64,000 nucleotides of DNA from Congeria kusceri (Eukaryota; Mollusca; Bivalvia; Myida; Dreissenidae), in contig CM051030.1 of assembly GCA_027627225.1 (NCBI GenBank), positions 22,591,105 through 22,655,104 of the forward strand, given 5' to 3'. Within the stretch, counting starts at the first letter, position 1. Every line of letters starts with the position of its first letter. A program made the position numbers and the translations under genes. A model generated the notes under the pieces. That model saw only the letters and a list, made by a program, of their open reading frames with translations. It was not told where the DNA came from and searched no databases. This document shows, piece after piece, positions 11,351 through 22,730 of this stretch.

Positions 11351-12990
11351 TCTCGAGTTAGAGAGCAGAAACGAAAAGTTGACATCGCCACTACGCCTTT
11401 GACCTTGAATTGTGACTTTGACTTAGGAACCTGGTTCTTGCGCGCGACACTACACCTCACCATGCTTGTCACTTCTGCCAAGTTATTTGAAAATTCGTCC
11501 ATGCTGGACAAAGAAAATAATGCTCCAGACAAAGTTTTAGGATTGATTTCTTATATTTGACCTTGAATTGTGACCTTGACCTTGGACCTAGGGGACCCGG
11601 TTCTTGCCTGCGCAACTTCGTCTTACCAAGCTTGTCACTTCTGCCACGTTATTTGAAAATAAATCCATGCTGGACAAATAAATGCTCCGTACACAGTGTT
11701 TAGGATTGACTTTTTAAATTTGGCCTTGATCTCTGATAAAGGGACCTAGTTATTGCGCGCGACAATCCGTCTCACCTGGCTTGTCTCTTGTGCCATGTAA
11801 TTTGAAAATCCATCCATGCTGGTCATAGATATGCTCCGGACAATGTGTTAAGGATTGATTTCTTAAATTTGAACCTTGACCTTGAATTGTGATCTTGACC
11901 TTGAACCAAGGGACCTGGTTATTGCGCGCGACAATCCGTCTCACCAGGCTTGTCGCTTCTGCCAGGTTATTTGGAAATCCATTCATGCTGGACAAAGATA
12001 ATAATGCTCCAGACAAAGTGTTTAGGATTGATTTCTTACACTTGACCTGGAATTGCGACCTTGACCTTGGACCTAGGGAAAATGTTCTTTCCCGCGACAC
12101 TCCGTCTTACCAAGCTTGTCACATCTGCCAAGTTATTTAAAAATAAATCAATGCTGGACAAATATATATCTCCGTACAAAAGTGTTTAGTATTGACTTCT
12201 TAAATTTGACCTTAAATTATGACCTTGATCCTGGGCCAAGGGACCTGGTTATTGTGCGCGACAATCCGTCTCAACAGGCTTGTCTCTTCTGTCATGTTAT
12301 TTGAAAATCCATCCATGCGGGACATAGATATGCTCCGGATAAAGTGTAAGGGATTGATTTCTTAAATTTGACCCTTGACCTTCAATTGTGACCTTGACCT
12401 TGGGCCTAGGGACGTGGTTCTTGCGCGCGACACTTCGTCTCACCATGTTTGTCACTTCTGCTAAGTTATTTGAAAATTAATCCAAGCTGGATAAAGATAT
12501 ATTCCGGACAAAGTGTTTAGGATTTTCTTAAATTTGACCTTAAATTATGAACTTGACCTTGGACCTAGGGACCTGGTTCTTGTTCGCGACACTCCGATTC
12601 GCTCTGAATGTCGCTTCTGCAAATTTATTGGAAAATCCATCCATGCTGGAGAAAGATATGCTCCGGACAAAGTGTTTAGGATTGATTTCTTAACTTTGAC
12701 CTTTGATCTTGAATTGTGACCTAAAACCTAGGGAATTGGTTCTTGCGCGCGACACTCCGTCTTACCTTGAATTGTGACCTTAACCTTGGACCTAGGGACC
12801 TGGATCTTGCGCGCGGCTGTCCGTTTTATCATGCTTCTCACTTCTGCTAGGTTATTTGAAAATCCATCCATGTTGGACAAATATATGCTCCGGTCAAAGT
12901 TTTTCCGCCGCCCACCCACCTGCCAGACCGCCCGCTCACCCGCCGGACTACAGGGGCGTTCCCATAATATATTTTTCAAACGGGCATAAA
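11351..12990 (+). repeat. type-f tandem monomer array (about 165 bp)
   Basis: Monomers contain CTTGACCTTGGACCTAGGGA, CCTGGTTCTTGCGCGCGACA and TTCTGCCAAGTTATTTGAAA followed by CCATGCTGGACAAA. The ATGCTGG landmark recurs at 11501, 11667, 11816, 11985, 12151, 12315, 12484, 12643 and 12870. It follows the type-e array without a head and ends in a C-rich stretch near 12905-12960. No proteins are inferred from the many overlapping open frames. Confidence 0.8.
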
Positions 12991-13287
12991 CAACTTTCAT
13001 AAATTCAAAAAATGATCAGGATTGTTGCCAATGAAATTACATTTGTGACTTAAATAAATTAAGGTTAGTTTGTCTTTTTTAATGAAAAATGTATTTAATG
13101 TTGTTATCAACTATGTGCCTGAAGTCAGTGGCATAGCCGAGACAATGATCCGTGAATTCACCAATTTAATCGGTATTCATGTTAGTAAAGTATTTATGAC
13201 TATGGAGGGACAACGCGAATTCTGTCAGTCTCAGTTAAAGTACCATAGTCGAAAGTTAAATTTTAACGACAATCTTGTAAAACTAGA
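12991..13287. other. non-coding or unassigned DNA
   Basis: An open frame of 120 codons on the plus strand (13070-13432) starts here but runs into a class III repeat head at about 13288, has no domain signature and no splice context that I could defend. I leave it uncalled. Confidence 0.4.
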
Positions 13288-13591
13288 AATGTGTCCACAG
13301 TCACGGATACCCCCACCTATGCAGCCTGTTTTACATGGCCCCGCTTTGTCTATATGCATACACATTATTTTGCAAAAGGAGAATTGTTCTTTTATATTGT
13401 ACATACTGCTAATGTATCCTCTTATTCTGTGAAGTAAGTCGAGGTTTAACAAATATCCAATCAATAGCTTTAGTCCTGACAAAAAAGCAATTAAGTGTAG
13501 TAATACCAATAATGAGTTATGGTTCTTGTATGCTGCACTTACTCTTGCAATCTTAAATCATTCTGTCAAGATTCAATTAAATGCGTTTTAT
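13288..13591 (+). repeat. class III head with a partial type-c monomer
   Basis: AACTAGAAATGTGTCCACAG followed by CACGGATACCCCCACC is the class III head. The region 13510-13580 resembles a type-c monomer (GAGTTATGGTTCTTGTATGC, TGCACTT). The copy is interrupted at 13592 by a hAT-like MITE. Confidence 0.55.
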
Positions 13592-14134
13592 CAGTGCTAC
13601 AGATAAGCATCGTTATGTCGTAAAAACGAATTGATTTTCAAGAAAAACTATAAAATATTTAAAAGTTGTCGTTACAAAACAAATTAATATTTCAAAAAAC
13701 GAATTGCAACCACATTTGTATTGCTTTTGTTGAAAATTATTATTTTCCTGAGTTAATAATTACTATAGCACCGCATCAAAATAGATACCGTTTTGACTTG
13801 TCTGGTTCCCTATTTGCTTCAGTTCAACCAGACATTCAGATTTAAAGCGTAAGTAATAAGAATTGGGAACCAGACGTTGTAACCATTTTGACTTAGAACC
13901 AGTATTGAAAGAAAAACATGGTTGAATTGAAAACCAAAAACAAACTTCTGTCTATCAATGTTGATTTTGTAATTTAAATATTGTTCAAAGGCAAAATACT
14001 CCATTTATTGTTCATTTATTACAGTAATTTGCAACCTTGAAATTAGTCTTGAAGGTGGTCAGTTAAAAAACAATTTGATTACAAAATAAGGAAGTAAAAA
14101 AACTGTTTGCCTGCAAAAATTATTTGTAGCACTG
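13592..14134 (+). mobile_element. hAT-like MITE, copy 1
   Basis: The element starts CAGTGCTACAGAT and ends ATTTGTAGCACTG, an inverted terminal repeat of about 13 bp. Its 543 bp interior has no transposase frame. The same interior, in opposite orientation, lies at 21640-22273. Flanks CGTTTTAT and CTTTTAT suggest a slightly decayed duplication of about 8 bp, as in the hAT superfamily. The superfamily call rests on the CAG...CTG termini and size only. Confidence 0.7.
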
Positions 14135-15060
14135 CTTTTATACTTTTTAGTTATTCGCAGAACAACAATATGTATCGCTTCTGAAATCGGAAGGTAAAAT
14201 TCACAATGATTTGAACTCAGTTATTATTACGCGACAGTAAGAAGTGCCGTTTTGAGTATCATTAACGTTTCCAAATGCATCCATTCAAAAAAAGTGGAGT
14301 AATTCACAGCTTAGCTTTGAGTGTATGATCAAATGTTGAGACTAAAAATCGCAAAAGAACGTAGTCCAGCGTCAGAATACATTGATAAATGGTTTAATTG
14401 CGTAACGAGCCAAGTATAATCATATTATATTATAATCCTTACATATTCATCTCACTTATTGTCTATACAAGTTAAGGTATTTATGTGTGGTGTTTAAAAA
14501 TATATAACTTTTCATTTTACCATGAATTATTTTATTACTTATGGTATTATTCACTTTGTCGTAATAATAATATTAAAGAACGAACTGGAATTCACAGTTT
14601 GTCGGTAATTACGCAGATCAGGTATTAGCAATAGCTGGTAAAACTCTATTAAGGTTATCAGTAAATTACACTGGATTTGGGAACAGACTCTATGGCCGAG
14701 TGGTTAACACGTTAGACTCCCACGATTGTTTTCTCGTTTTATTTATTTTATTTTTGTTTCACAGATTATAAGGGTTTGCTACTCAAGATGCTTTATTAAT
14801 TGAAAAAGAACACATACAATATAATATTCTGTGAGTAACAACCTTTAGGCATTTTAAAACATTACCAAATATTATCGCACAACACCTTTGCTAATATGGT
14901 TAAAAAGCTTGCAACACTGTCGTTGCATTCATAATAATGTTAAATATTTTTAATATTTAGCATAGTTTTGTTATTAAGGTTTAAACAGAGTTTTGTTGGA
15001 CGCCATAGCTATTTCTCTTATTTCTCATACAATTCAATTTTATTTACTGGTTCGGTTATA
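14135..15060. other. AT-rich non-coding DNA
   Basis: No gene is visible apart from a tRNA-like half at 14690-14732. Confidence 0.5.
14690..14732 (+). pseudogene. 5' half of a tRNA-like sequence
   Basis: CTATGGCCGAGTGGTTAACA contains a full A box like that at 2747, followed by TTAGACTCCCACGATTG, but the B box is absent and the sequence passes into T-rich DNA. It is a truncated tRNA-derived fragment. Confidence 0.5.
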
Positions 15061-15071
15061 CAAGTTTAATA

Positions 15072-15449
15072 TTATTGTATTTTCAATATATTTGCAACAC
15101 ATTCTGCAAAGCTCACCAGAACGGGTCTTAAGTGCATATTGTACGAAGTTATTTTGACGAGTCGATAAGATCCATCGGAGGCTATGATATTGAACAGTGC
15201 ACTAACACTTTCAATAAAACTGTAGACATATTTTTGTTTAGACACAATCTCAATAAACCTTTCGAATCTGTTCTGTTTAATGTAACCTTGTGTTGCTATT
15301 AACATTTGAATACAGTGACTTGTAACCAATGTTACGCAATAGCAAACATCTGCAGTGCCTTCAGCGCTTTGATTGAATTTTGCTTTGCACAGCATCAATA
15401 AAGGAAAGCAATTCACTAACTTCACAAGCCAGGTTCTTGCATGCGACAC
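15072..15449 (-). CDS. possible coding exon of an unidentified protein
   Basis: The minus strand is open for 125 codons and ends with TAA at 15072. The translation has balanced, alternating hydrophobic and polar residues consistent with a helical protein, for example a segment reading QNRFERFIEIVSKQKYVYS, followed by FIESVSALFNII. I do not recognise the family; a HEAT/ARM-like helical repeat is only a guess. The 5' part overlaps the start of a type-f array at about 15425, so the beginning of the frame (GTG, not ATG) is probably not real and the exon may be cut by the repeat. A GTGAGC donor-like site lies inside near the 3' end. It could be a 3' terminal exon, a decayed pseudogene or, less likely, chance. 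It lies downstream of the Ig exons on the same strand, but no link can be shown. Confidence 0.3.
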   Translation of the reverse strand: MSHARTWLVKLVNCFPLLMLCKAKFNQSAEGTADVCYCVTLVTSHCIQMLIATQGYIKQNRFERFIEIVSKQKYVYSFIESVSALFNIIASDGSYRLVKITSYNMHLRPVLVSFAECVANILKIQ

Positions 15450-16775
15450 CCCATCTGGTGATGGTGATCATTTCTGCCAATTTATAAGAAAATCCCTGCA
15501 TGCATGACACTATTATGCTCTGGACAATTATTTGACCTTTGACCTTGATTAGTTACCTTGAACTGATTCCTGCACGCCGCATGCGGTCTCATAATGCTTA
15601 TCACTTCTGCCAAGTAATTTGAAAATTCTTCAATGCCGGACAAAAGTATACTTTGGTCAAAGACAATGGCTGATACTCCTGGTTTCTAAGTTTCTCAATT
15701 TCTAACAAGTAATTTGAAAATTCTTCCATGCCTTTAGTATTAATTCTTATATTTGACCTTTGACCTTGGACTTGCGTGTGACATGCCATCTTATAATGGT
15801 TATCACTTCTGCCAAGTTATTTGAAAATCCTTCAATGCTGGACAAAGTTATTGCCTGGACAAGAATCTTAACATATATACATATACTTGACCTTTGACCT
15901 TCAAGTGTGACCCTGACCTTGGACCTAGGGACTTGGTTCTTGCATGTGACATACAATCTCTCCATGCTTAACATTTCTGCAATGTTATTTGAAATCCCTT
16001 TCATGCTGAACAAAATTATTCTCCGGACAGTGTTTATGGCTTAAATTATAATATTTGACCTTTGACCTTGACCATGCACTTAGGGACCTGGTTCTTGCGA
16101 ATGACACACCGACTCACCATACGTAACACTTGTGCAAAGTTAATAAAAACTCCTTCCATGCTGGACAACATTATGCTCTGAATAGTGTTATTGGCTTAAA
16201 TTCTTATAATTGACCTTTGACATTTAAGTGTGACCTTGACATTGGACCCAAAAACTTGGTTCTTGTGCGCTACACATCGACTCACCATGCATAACACTTG
16301 TGCATTTATTTGAAATTCCTTCCATGCTGGACAAAATTATGCTCCGGACATGGTCTATGGCTTTAATTCTTATATTTGAAATTTGACCTTTAAATGTGAC
16401 CTTGACCTTGGACCTAGGGCCCTGGTTCTTGCGCCGACCAACCGTATCATTATGCTTAACATTTCTGCTAAGTAATTTGAAAATCCTCCAATGCTGGACA
16501 AAATTATTCTCCGGACAGGGTCTATGGTTTTAATTATTATTTGTGACCTTTGAACTTTAAGTGTGACCTTGACCTTGGACCTAATGCAACGGTTTTTATG
16601 CAGAACACACCGTCTCATTATGCTTAACATTTCTGCCAAGTTATTTGAAAATCGTTTAATGCTTGACAAAGTTATTGTCCGGAAAATAATCTGAACATAC
16701 GTACATACGTACGTACCCACGGACAGGGTAAACACTATATGCCCCCCCCCCCATCATTGATGGTTGGGGCATAAG
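15425..16775 (+). repeat. type-f tandem monomer array (about 166 bp) with class III hairpin tail
   Basis: Monomers match those at 11351-12990. Landmarks recur at about 15835, 16003, 16158, 16324, 16491 and 16659. The array ends with (ACGT)-rich spacer, ACGGACAGGG, and then a hairpin in which TATGCCCC and GGGGCATA pair around CATCATTGATG. No coding content. Confidence 0.8.
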
Positions 16776-17738
16776 AACTGACACTAGAAAAATATATTAC
16801 AATTATATAATGTACAAGAGGCACACGAGTTCCTGTAACACTCCACTGGCTTAATAAGTAAGGAGTTTCAGAAGCGACAGGATCCTGAAATGCTATATAA
16901 ATAGAAAAAGCTCCGCTCTCTGGCGGCCATGATTGTTAAACAAATAAAAACTAGAATTGTCACATGAGTGACGGATATACCCCCACAATATGGCCTTGTC
17001 ACTAAAAATGTGCTTTGTAATAAAATTGAACTTGATCTGTATTTTATGATGTAACACCTATGTACCAAAATAATTTAAATATGTGAAGCCTTGCATGAGT
17101 TATTGTTGATGTTTTTCGGGAATTTAAGTCAAAAACGGGCACTTTAAATGACTGCTGTGAAACCAGTATTAACCACTATCAATACATCACGAGGCTCGTT
17201 TCGAGTCGCCGATAAATTATTGTTTCGTGATAATCGCTAAAAATGGGAATCTGAAACACATCTATCGATATAAGGTTGCACCACTGAGGCTGGGTGTAGG
17301 GGTTTCATTACTAATTTCTTAAACGCCACGGCAGATGTTGCTGTAAGACGCCTAAGGTTGACTATAAAAAACGTTTCAAACTGTTCATGTAATTTGGTAC
17401 TTTAAAATACATAAATATGCGCAAGTATATATGTTGTTTTTTTATCAATTTAATTGTATTATTATTTGTTTAACAAATGTGTACATTTTGATTTTTCGTT
17501 GGAACATTTCAATAATTATTGTGTTGTGCGAAATGACATTACATTATAATAAAACAGTTTGTGAACATACATGAATGAATCGCTTTTTTTCCACTGACTA
17601 CTATCAAAACAAATAAGATGCGTTTGTAGTTTGCATGAAATTATGTGAGATTGATTGTGCATTTAAGAGCGATATTTAGAGCTTGATAGTGATTTATGCG
17701 AATTATTATTGCAATCAATATACAAGATGTTCACTTAC
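16776..17738. other. non-coding DNA with repeat fragments
   Basis: A type-b monomer fragment (CTCTCTGGCGGCCATGATT) occurs near 16915, and a class III-like head (AACTAGAATTGTCACATGAG, then GATATACCCCCAC) at about 16948-16990. The remainder is AT-rich with no gene. This is intron or 3' flank of the Ig gene on the minus strand. Confidence 0.5.
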
Positions 17739-18035
17739 ATAGTAATTCAATATCTACTGACGAGTTACTGGATCCGATGACTTTTGCTCCCTGTGACGGA
17801 TCCATAGTGTTAGAGACATAACATTTGTATGTGCCTTGAGCTGACAAGTGCATGCCAGATAGTGTGTGTGACTGCACAACAGAACCATTAGGTAGGGTCC
17901 ATCTGTATGTGTCCACATCAGGACGGCTATTACTGGTACATTTGATAGAAGAGTTGCTACCTTTCACCACCTTGATTTGGCCAGGAGGAAGGGATGTTGC
18001 AGAGCCAACATTGTATTGCGGAGTAGACGGAGGGT
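17739..18035 (-). CDS. Ig-like domain exon (fourth in transcript order)
   Basis: A 297 bp exon (99 codons, phase 1-1) bounded by TTTTCAG at the acceptor (18036) and GTAAGT at the donor (17738). It encodes one Ig-like domain: an N-terminal PPSTPQ linker, the B-strand cysteine in SIKCTSNS, the C-strand tryptophan in YRWTLPNG and the F-strand GTYKCYVSN. Several N-glycosylation sequons (NSS, NGS, NSS) suggest an extracellular location. The symmetric phase 1-1 boundaries are typical of shuffled Ig modules. The upstream exon on this strand is 4.7 kb away (22731). The Pro-rich linker and WTLPNG strand resemble CD22-like or hemicentin-like Ig domains, but family assignment beyond Ig superfamily is not secure. 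No later exon, membrane segment or tail was found downstream. Confidence 0.85.
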
Positions 18036-18351
18036 CTGAAAACAATAGGTTATACATAATGTTTAAATAAATGCTTAATGCAGTGGAAATAACTTGCTCT
18101 CTGATGAATGAATTGATAATTTAAGAATTAAAAAAAAATTAAGGAAAGTTCTGTGAATGCAAATAACACAATACTTAATAATGTTGCTATTAAATATAAC
18201 ACTCATTGTGTGTATTTAATTCGCAAATGCCATTCCGTTACAATGAATAAAATGGACTTCTTCATATAGATTTGCAATTTTAAACATGCCATTAAACACC
18301 TTAACTTGATAAATTAAAGCATCTGACCTAATGAGCTGAAGTACTATTACA
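18036..18351. other. intronic DNA, nothing recognised
   Basis: AT-rich sequence upstream of the Ig exon acceptor on the minus strand; no separate feature seen. Confidence 0.5.
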
Positions 18352-19609
18352 AACAAGAGGGCCATGATGGCCCAAAGCGCTCACCTGAGAACTGGTTCAA
18401 ATGAAGACCATACTGTTGTGACAGGTTTGAAAATTAAGGTATCTGAACAATACACAGTGGGGGTAGGATCAATTTTGATTGAAAAAATCCATAATTGCGA
18501 TGGGCTAACTAAAGTACGAGTTGGGTAGTGGATGTGAGTTTTTATGCTAATGATTCTCAAATCATTGACAATTCTGGAAAATGCACAATCAGTAGATTTG
18601 TATGTCTTTTTCGCAAACAGTTTTGGAAAGCTAGTTGATATGCGATAATTGCGATGGCTGTGCTATAAGGTAAAGTTTTGCTTTTTCTTTGATAATTTTC
18701 TTTCCAATGGTGATAAATGATGTTAATGCAGGCTCTGAAGACATCAAAGTTGGAAATCAAATTGTATCAATCAATTTTTATGGTAATGCGCAAAGTGTGA
18801 AGTTTGGTCAACATTGAATCAAAAATCGTGTGTGCAAGCCATTCATTGATAACTTGTTGATGCTTTTTTTCCAAACACAAGGGGCAAGAACTCTGGTGTT
18901 TCTGGCCCGATCATGCTTATATTCTACTTCACCTGTAGTCTTACGTTCATAGACAAACTGTACACGATTGGTGAAGATTGGATGAAAAATGAAGTCTTTA
19001 TCCTACTGTTTTCATAAACAATGGGCAATAACTCCGGTGTTTCTGGTCCAATCTTGCTTATATTCGACTTCAACTTTAATCATATGGTCACAGACAAACT
19101 GTGCAAGATTGGTAAAGATTGGATGAAATATGAAGTCTCTATCCTGTATAATGTCCATTTGTGCATATTTTTTTCACAAACAAAGGGCAATAACTCTGGT
19201 GTTTCTGTGCCGATCTTGCTTATATCCGACTTTAACTGTAATCTCATGTTAATAGACAAACTGTGCAAGATTGGTGAAGATTGGATGAAAAATGTCTCTC
19301 TCTATCCTGAATAATGTCCATTTCTGTATATTTTTTAATAACAAAGGGTGTAATAAATCTGGTGTTTGAAACACGATCTGGCCCATTGTTGACGTCTGCT
19401 GAGATCTGATGGTCATACAAAAACTTTGAAAGCTTGGTTAAGATTGGATGGAAAATAAAGCCTATACGTTGGAAAAGGGCACTTTTGCACTTTTTTGCAC
19501 GAAAAAGGGGCAATAACTCTGGTGTTAGTGGTGTGATCTCAGCCAATAACAATCCCATACGAGATTTTATGGTGTCACACAAACTGTGCAAGTTAGGTCA
19601 ATATTGAAT
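18352..19609 (+). repeat. class I head with type-g tandem monomers (about 160 bp)
   Basis: The head at 18352-18389 is AACAAGAGGGCCATGATGGC...GCGCTCACCTGAG. Monomers contain GGGCAATAACTCTGGTGTTT, CAAACTGTGCAAGATTGG and GATGAAAAATGAAGTCTCTA. The GGTGTT landmark recurs at 18895, 19036, 19198, 19361 and 19521. The array has no tail: it ends where the next class I head begins at 19610. Short frames here are repeat artefacts. Confidence 0.8.
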
Positions 19610-21437
19610 AACAAGAGGGCCCTGAGGGCCCTAGGACGCTCACCTGAGACCTTGTAACACTTGGAATTCGCATCCCCGAGGCGTGGCTTAAGTTGAACAA
19701 CCTTAAACAAACCTCTGGGCCTTGCGGTTTCAGGTAAAGATGTTTAAAGTCATTTCGCTATTTAAGTCTATATAAACCATGTGACCCCTTGGGGGTCGGC
19801 CAGATTTGACCCCAAGGGAATAATTTCAACAATCTTTGAAAAGGACAAATATGCAATATTACATACCAAATACAGGAAAACTGCGAGCCTAGCCGTTTCA
19901 AAGGAGAAGATTTTTAAAGTCATTTTGCTATTTAAGTCTATATAAACCATGTGACCTCCCCCGGACGTGACCAGTTTTGACCTCAGGGGCATACTTTGAA
20001 CAACATTTGTAGCGGACCGCTATGCAATGTTAAATACCAAATATGAAACCTCTAGGCCTTGCGGTTTCAGAGGAGAATATTTTTGAAGTCATTTTGCTAT
20101 TTAAGTCTATATTAACCATGTGACCATTGGGTTTGGTCTGTTTTGACCCATGGGGCATAATTTGAACAATCTTTGTAGAGGACCTCAATAGGATGTTAAA
20201 TACAAAATACGAAACCTTTGGGCCTTGCGGTTTCAGAAGAGAAGATTTTTTAAGACAGTTTGCTATTTAAGTTTATATAAACAATGTGACCCCCGGGGCG
20301 TGGCCAGTTTTGACCCCAGGGGCACAATTTGAACAATCTTTGTAGAGGACCACTAAACAATGTTACATACCAAATAACAAACTTCTAGATCTTTCGGTTT
20401 CTGAGGAGAGATTTTTAAAGTCATTTTGCTATTCAATATATAAATCATGTGACCCCCGTGGCGTGGCCAGTTTTGACCCCAGGGGCATAATTTGAACAAT
20501 CTTTGTAGAGGACCACTACAGGAAGTTACATACCAAACATGAAACCTCTGGGCCTTGTGGTTTCAGAGGAGAAGATTTTAAAAGTCATTTTGCTATATAT
20601 TCTATATAACCATGTGACCCCTGACAGGTGGCCTGCTTTGACCCCACGGGCATAATTTGAACAATATTTGTAAAGGATAACTTAAGGATGTTGTATACCA
20701 AATATGAATACTCTGGGTCTTGCAGTTTCATAGGAGAAGATTTTTAAATTAATTTTGCTATATATTCTATAAAAATCATGTGACCCCCGGGGCGTGGCCC
20801 GTTCTGACCTTTGGGCATAATTTGAACAATCTTTGTAGAGGACCACTATAGGATGTTACATGGCAAATATGAAACCTCTGGGCCTTGTGGTTTCAAAGAA
20901 GAAGAGTTTTAAAGTCATTTTGTTATATATTCTATATAAACCATGTAACCCCTAGCGCGTGGCCCGTTTTGACCACAGGGGCATAATTTGAACAATCTCT
21001 GTAGAGAACCACTATAGGATGTTACATACCAAATATGAAACCTCTGGGCCCTGCGGTTTCAGAGAAGAAGATTTTTTAAATGTACACTTTAAAAATCTAT
21101 TTTTAGCTCTGATGACCTACATATGCAGCGGACCAGAAAGATTTGAATAACAGAGGTTCACCCAAGGATCATTCATGTGAAGTTTGGTGAAAATCTGCAA
21201 AGCGGTTTAGGAGGAGATGTTGTTTTAATGAAAAGTTGAAGGCGCACGCACACACGCACGCACGCACGCACGACGGACAAGGGGCGATCACAAAAGCTCA
21301 CCAATTAACTCTTTGTTGTCTTTATCGCGATAACGGTCCAATTTGTTGACGGCACCTTGACGTCGGACGATAGACGACGCCGGAGATGTCCCCTATACCA
21401 ATAGCTCAACGAGCTCTTCCTGCTCAGGTGAGCTAAA
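19610..21437 (+). repeat. complete class I element with type-a tandem monomers (about 166 bp)
   Basis: The head at 19610-19648 is AACAAGAGGGCCCTGAGGGC...CGCTCACCTGAG. Eight type-a monomers follow, with GCATAATTTG landmarks at about 19820, 19991, 20157, 20324, 20487, 20652, 20817 and 20983 (steps 163-171). A spacer at about 21060-21410 contains an ACGC microsatellite and GACGACGCCGG. The tail CTGCTCAGGTGAGCTAAAAAA ends at about 21437. This is the best-preserved type-a copy and shows both ends. Confidence 0.85.
21242..21275 (+). repeat. (ACGC)n microsatellite in a class I tail
   Basis: ACGCACACACGCACGCACGC-type tetranucleotide repeats occur inside the 3' spacer of the class I element. Confidence 0.85.
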
Positions 21438-21469
21438 AAAGCATAAACAAGAAAAGAAAGCAACAATTT

Positions 21470-21543
21470 GGTTGCAATAGGGTTCGAACCTCAGACCTCA
21501 GGTTTAAAATTCTAACGCGCTAATCTCTCGGCCTTTCCGATAT
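21470..21543 (-). tRNA. tRNA-like sequence, probably a pseudogene
   Basis: On the minus strand AAGGCCGAGAGATTAGCGCG is a diverged A box and AGGTTCGAACCC is a good B box at tRNA spacing. The sequence sits inside the second copy of the inverted-repeat element that also carries a tRNA-like part at 2740-2813. The acceptor stem is not convincing, so a functional tRNA is unlikely. Confidence 0.45.
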
Positions 21544-21639
21544 ACATTCGTTTCTGTGTATTCTTTTTACTTTATGTTAGCGATTTTCATGTGATTTCAA
21601 CAATTTCAATTAAAACAACAGAAATACTCCAAATTATTA

Positions 21640-22273
21640 CAGTGCTACAGATACTTTTTCAGGCATAGTTTTTCACATCCTAATTTTGTAATAAAATCGT
21701 TTTTTTACTGACACCTTCAAGACTAATTAGTTTTTAAATAGTTTTCAGTTTATAGTTTGCAATTTAAAAATCAGCTTTTTTTCATCCACTACACTTTTGC
21801 TTGTTAAAAAGCTGTCAAATTTAGTTCACTTTTTCATAAATGGTTGCAAATTACTGTAATAAATGAACAATAAATGGAGCATGTTGCCTTTGAACAATAT
21901 TTAAATTACAAAATCAACGTTGATAGAAGTTTGTTTTTGATTTGCAATTCAACCATGTTTTCCTATCAATACTGGTTCCAAGTAAAAACGCTTACACGTC
22001 TAGTTCCCAATTCTTATAACTTACACTCTACCTTGAATATCTGGTTGATAATGATGCACAAGTCGGGAACCAGACAAGTCAAAACGGTCTCTATTATGAT
22101 GCAGTGCTATAGTAATTATTAACTCAGGCATATAATCCTTGTCAACAAAAACTATAAAAATGTGGATGAAATTCGTTTTTTGAAATATTAATTAGTTTTT
22201 TAACGATAACTTTTAAAAATCAAATAGTTTTTCTAGAAAATCAATTTGTTGAAACGAAAAATCTGTAGCACTG
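21640..22273 (-). mobile_element. hAT-like MITE, copy 2 (inverted relative to copy 1)
   Basis: Termini CAGTGCTACAGAT (21640) and ATCTGTAGCACTG (ends 22273) are perfect inverted repeats. The interior matches the reverse complement of 13592-14134, including GTCTGGTTCCC, GAATTGGGAAC and CTCCATTTATTGTTCATTTA. It is inserted in the tRNA-bearing element, with short similar flanks (GTAATGA and, using the last G of the element, GTAATAA) as a possible decayed target duplication. Confidence 0.75.
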
Positions 22274-22490
22274 TCATTACATAGTTTTGCATTACAAATG
22301 CTTTATAATTTTATCCATTTCAACAGATAAAAATCTCAACTCCTTAATGAAACAGTATTTACAATATAATTATATGCGAGTAAGTGTTATTTCGCTCACA
22401 TATATATATATTTTATTCTTTTATTTTTGGAATCTGTGACAATAAGTTTAAAAATTGTAAATTCATTAAATTGTGAACAGTTCCCTTTAA

Positions 22491-22730
22491 GTTCAAGCAA
22501 AAATTAAATTATTTAATATGGGCCCTATCAGCGTTGCCTTTAAGATGGTGAACTTTAAGCTACTGTCTTTAAATCACATTTAATTCATTTATGGACCATG
22601 GTTGGTGTTTGGATTATTTATTTTTTAAGTGTTTGACCATGTCCTTGCTGCACAAATCAAATTACAAATATGTTAAAATAAGTTGTCTCATCTATCGTGG
22701 TACTATACCTATTCTTTGGCACAAACTTAC
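22491..22730. other. intronic DNA downstream of an Ig exon donor
   Basis: No separate feature; AT-rich. Confidence 0.5.

Larger units (their letters stand above)
21440..22490 (-). mobile_element. second copy of the tRNA-bearing inverted-repeat element, reverse orientation, carrying a nested MITE
   Basis: Read on the minus strand, this begins at 22490 with TTAAAGGGAACTGTTCACAA, matching the termini of the 2452-2959 element. It shares GATTCCAAA.ATAAAAGAA, GATAAAATTATAAAGC and TTTCTGTTGTTTT with that copy. It is split by the hAT-like MITE at 21640-22273. Removing the MITE brings the tRNA-like part to about 315 bp from the terminus, against 289 bp in the first copy. The far end is missing: it meets a class I tail at about 21437. 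Confidence 0.7.

Noticed and set aside
11750..12140. Frames of 83 and 116 codons on opposite strands
   Set aside because: Both lie in type-f monomers; similar frames recur in each monomer with stops at varying places.
13070..13432. 120-codon plus-strand frame
   Set aside because: Its second half overlaps a class III repeat head and the first half has no recognisable domain or splice context.
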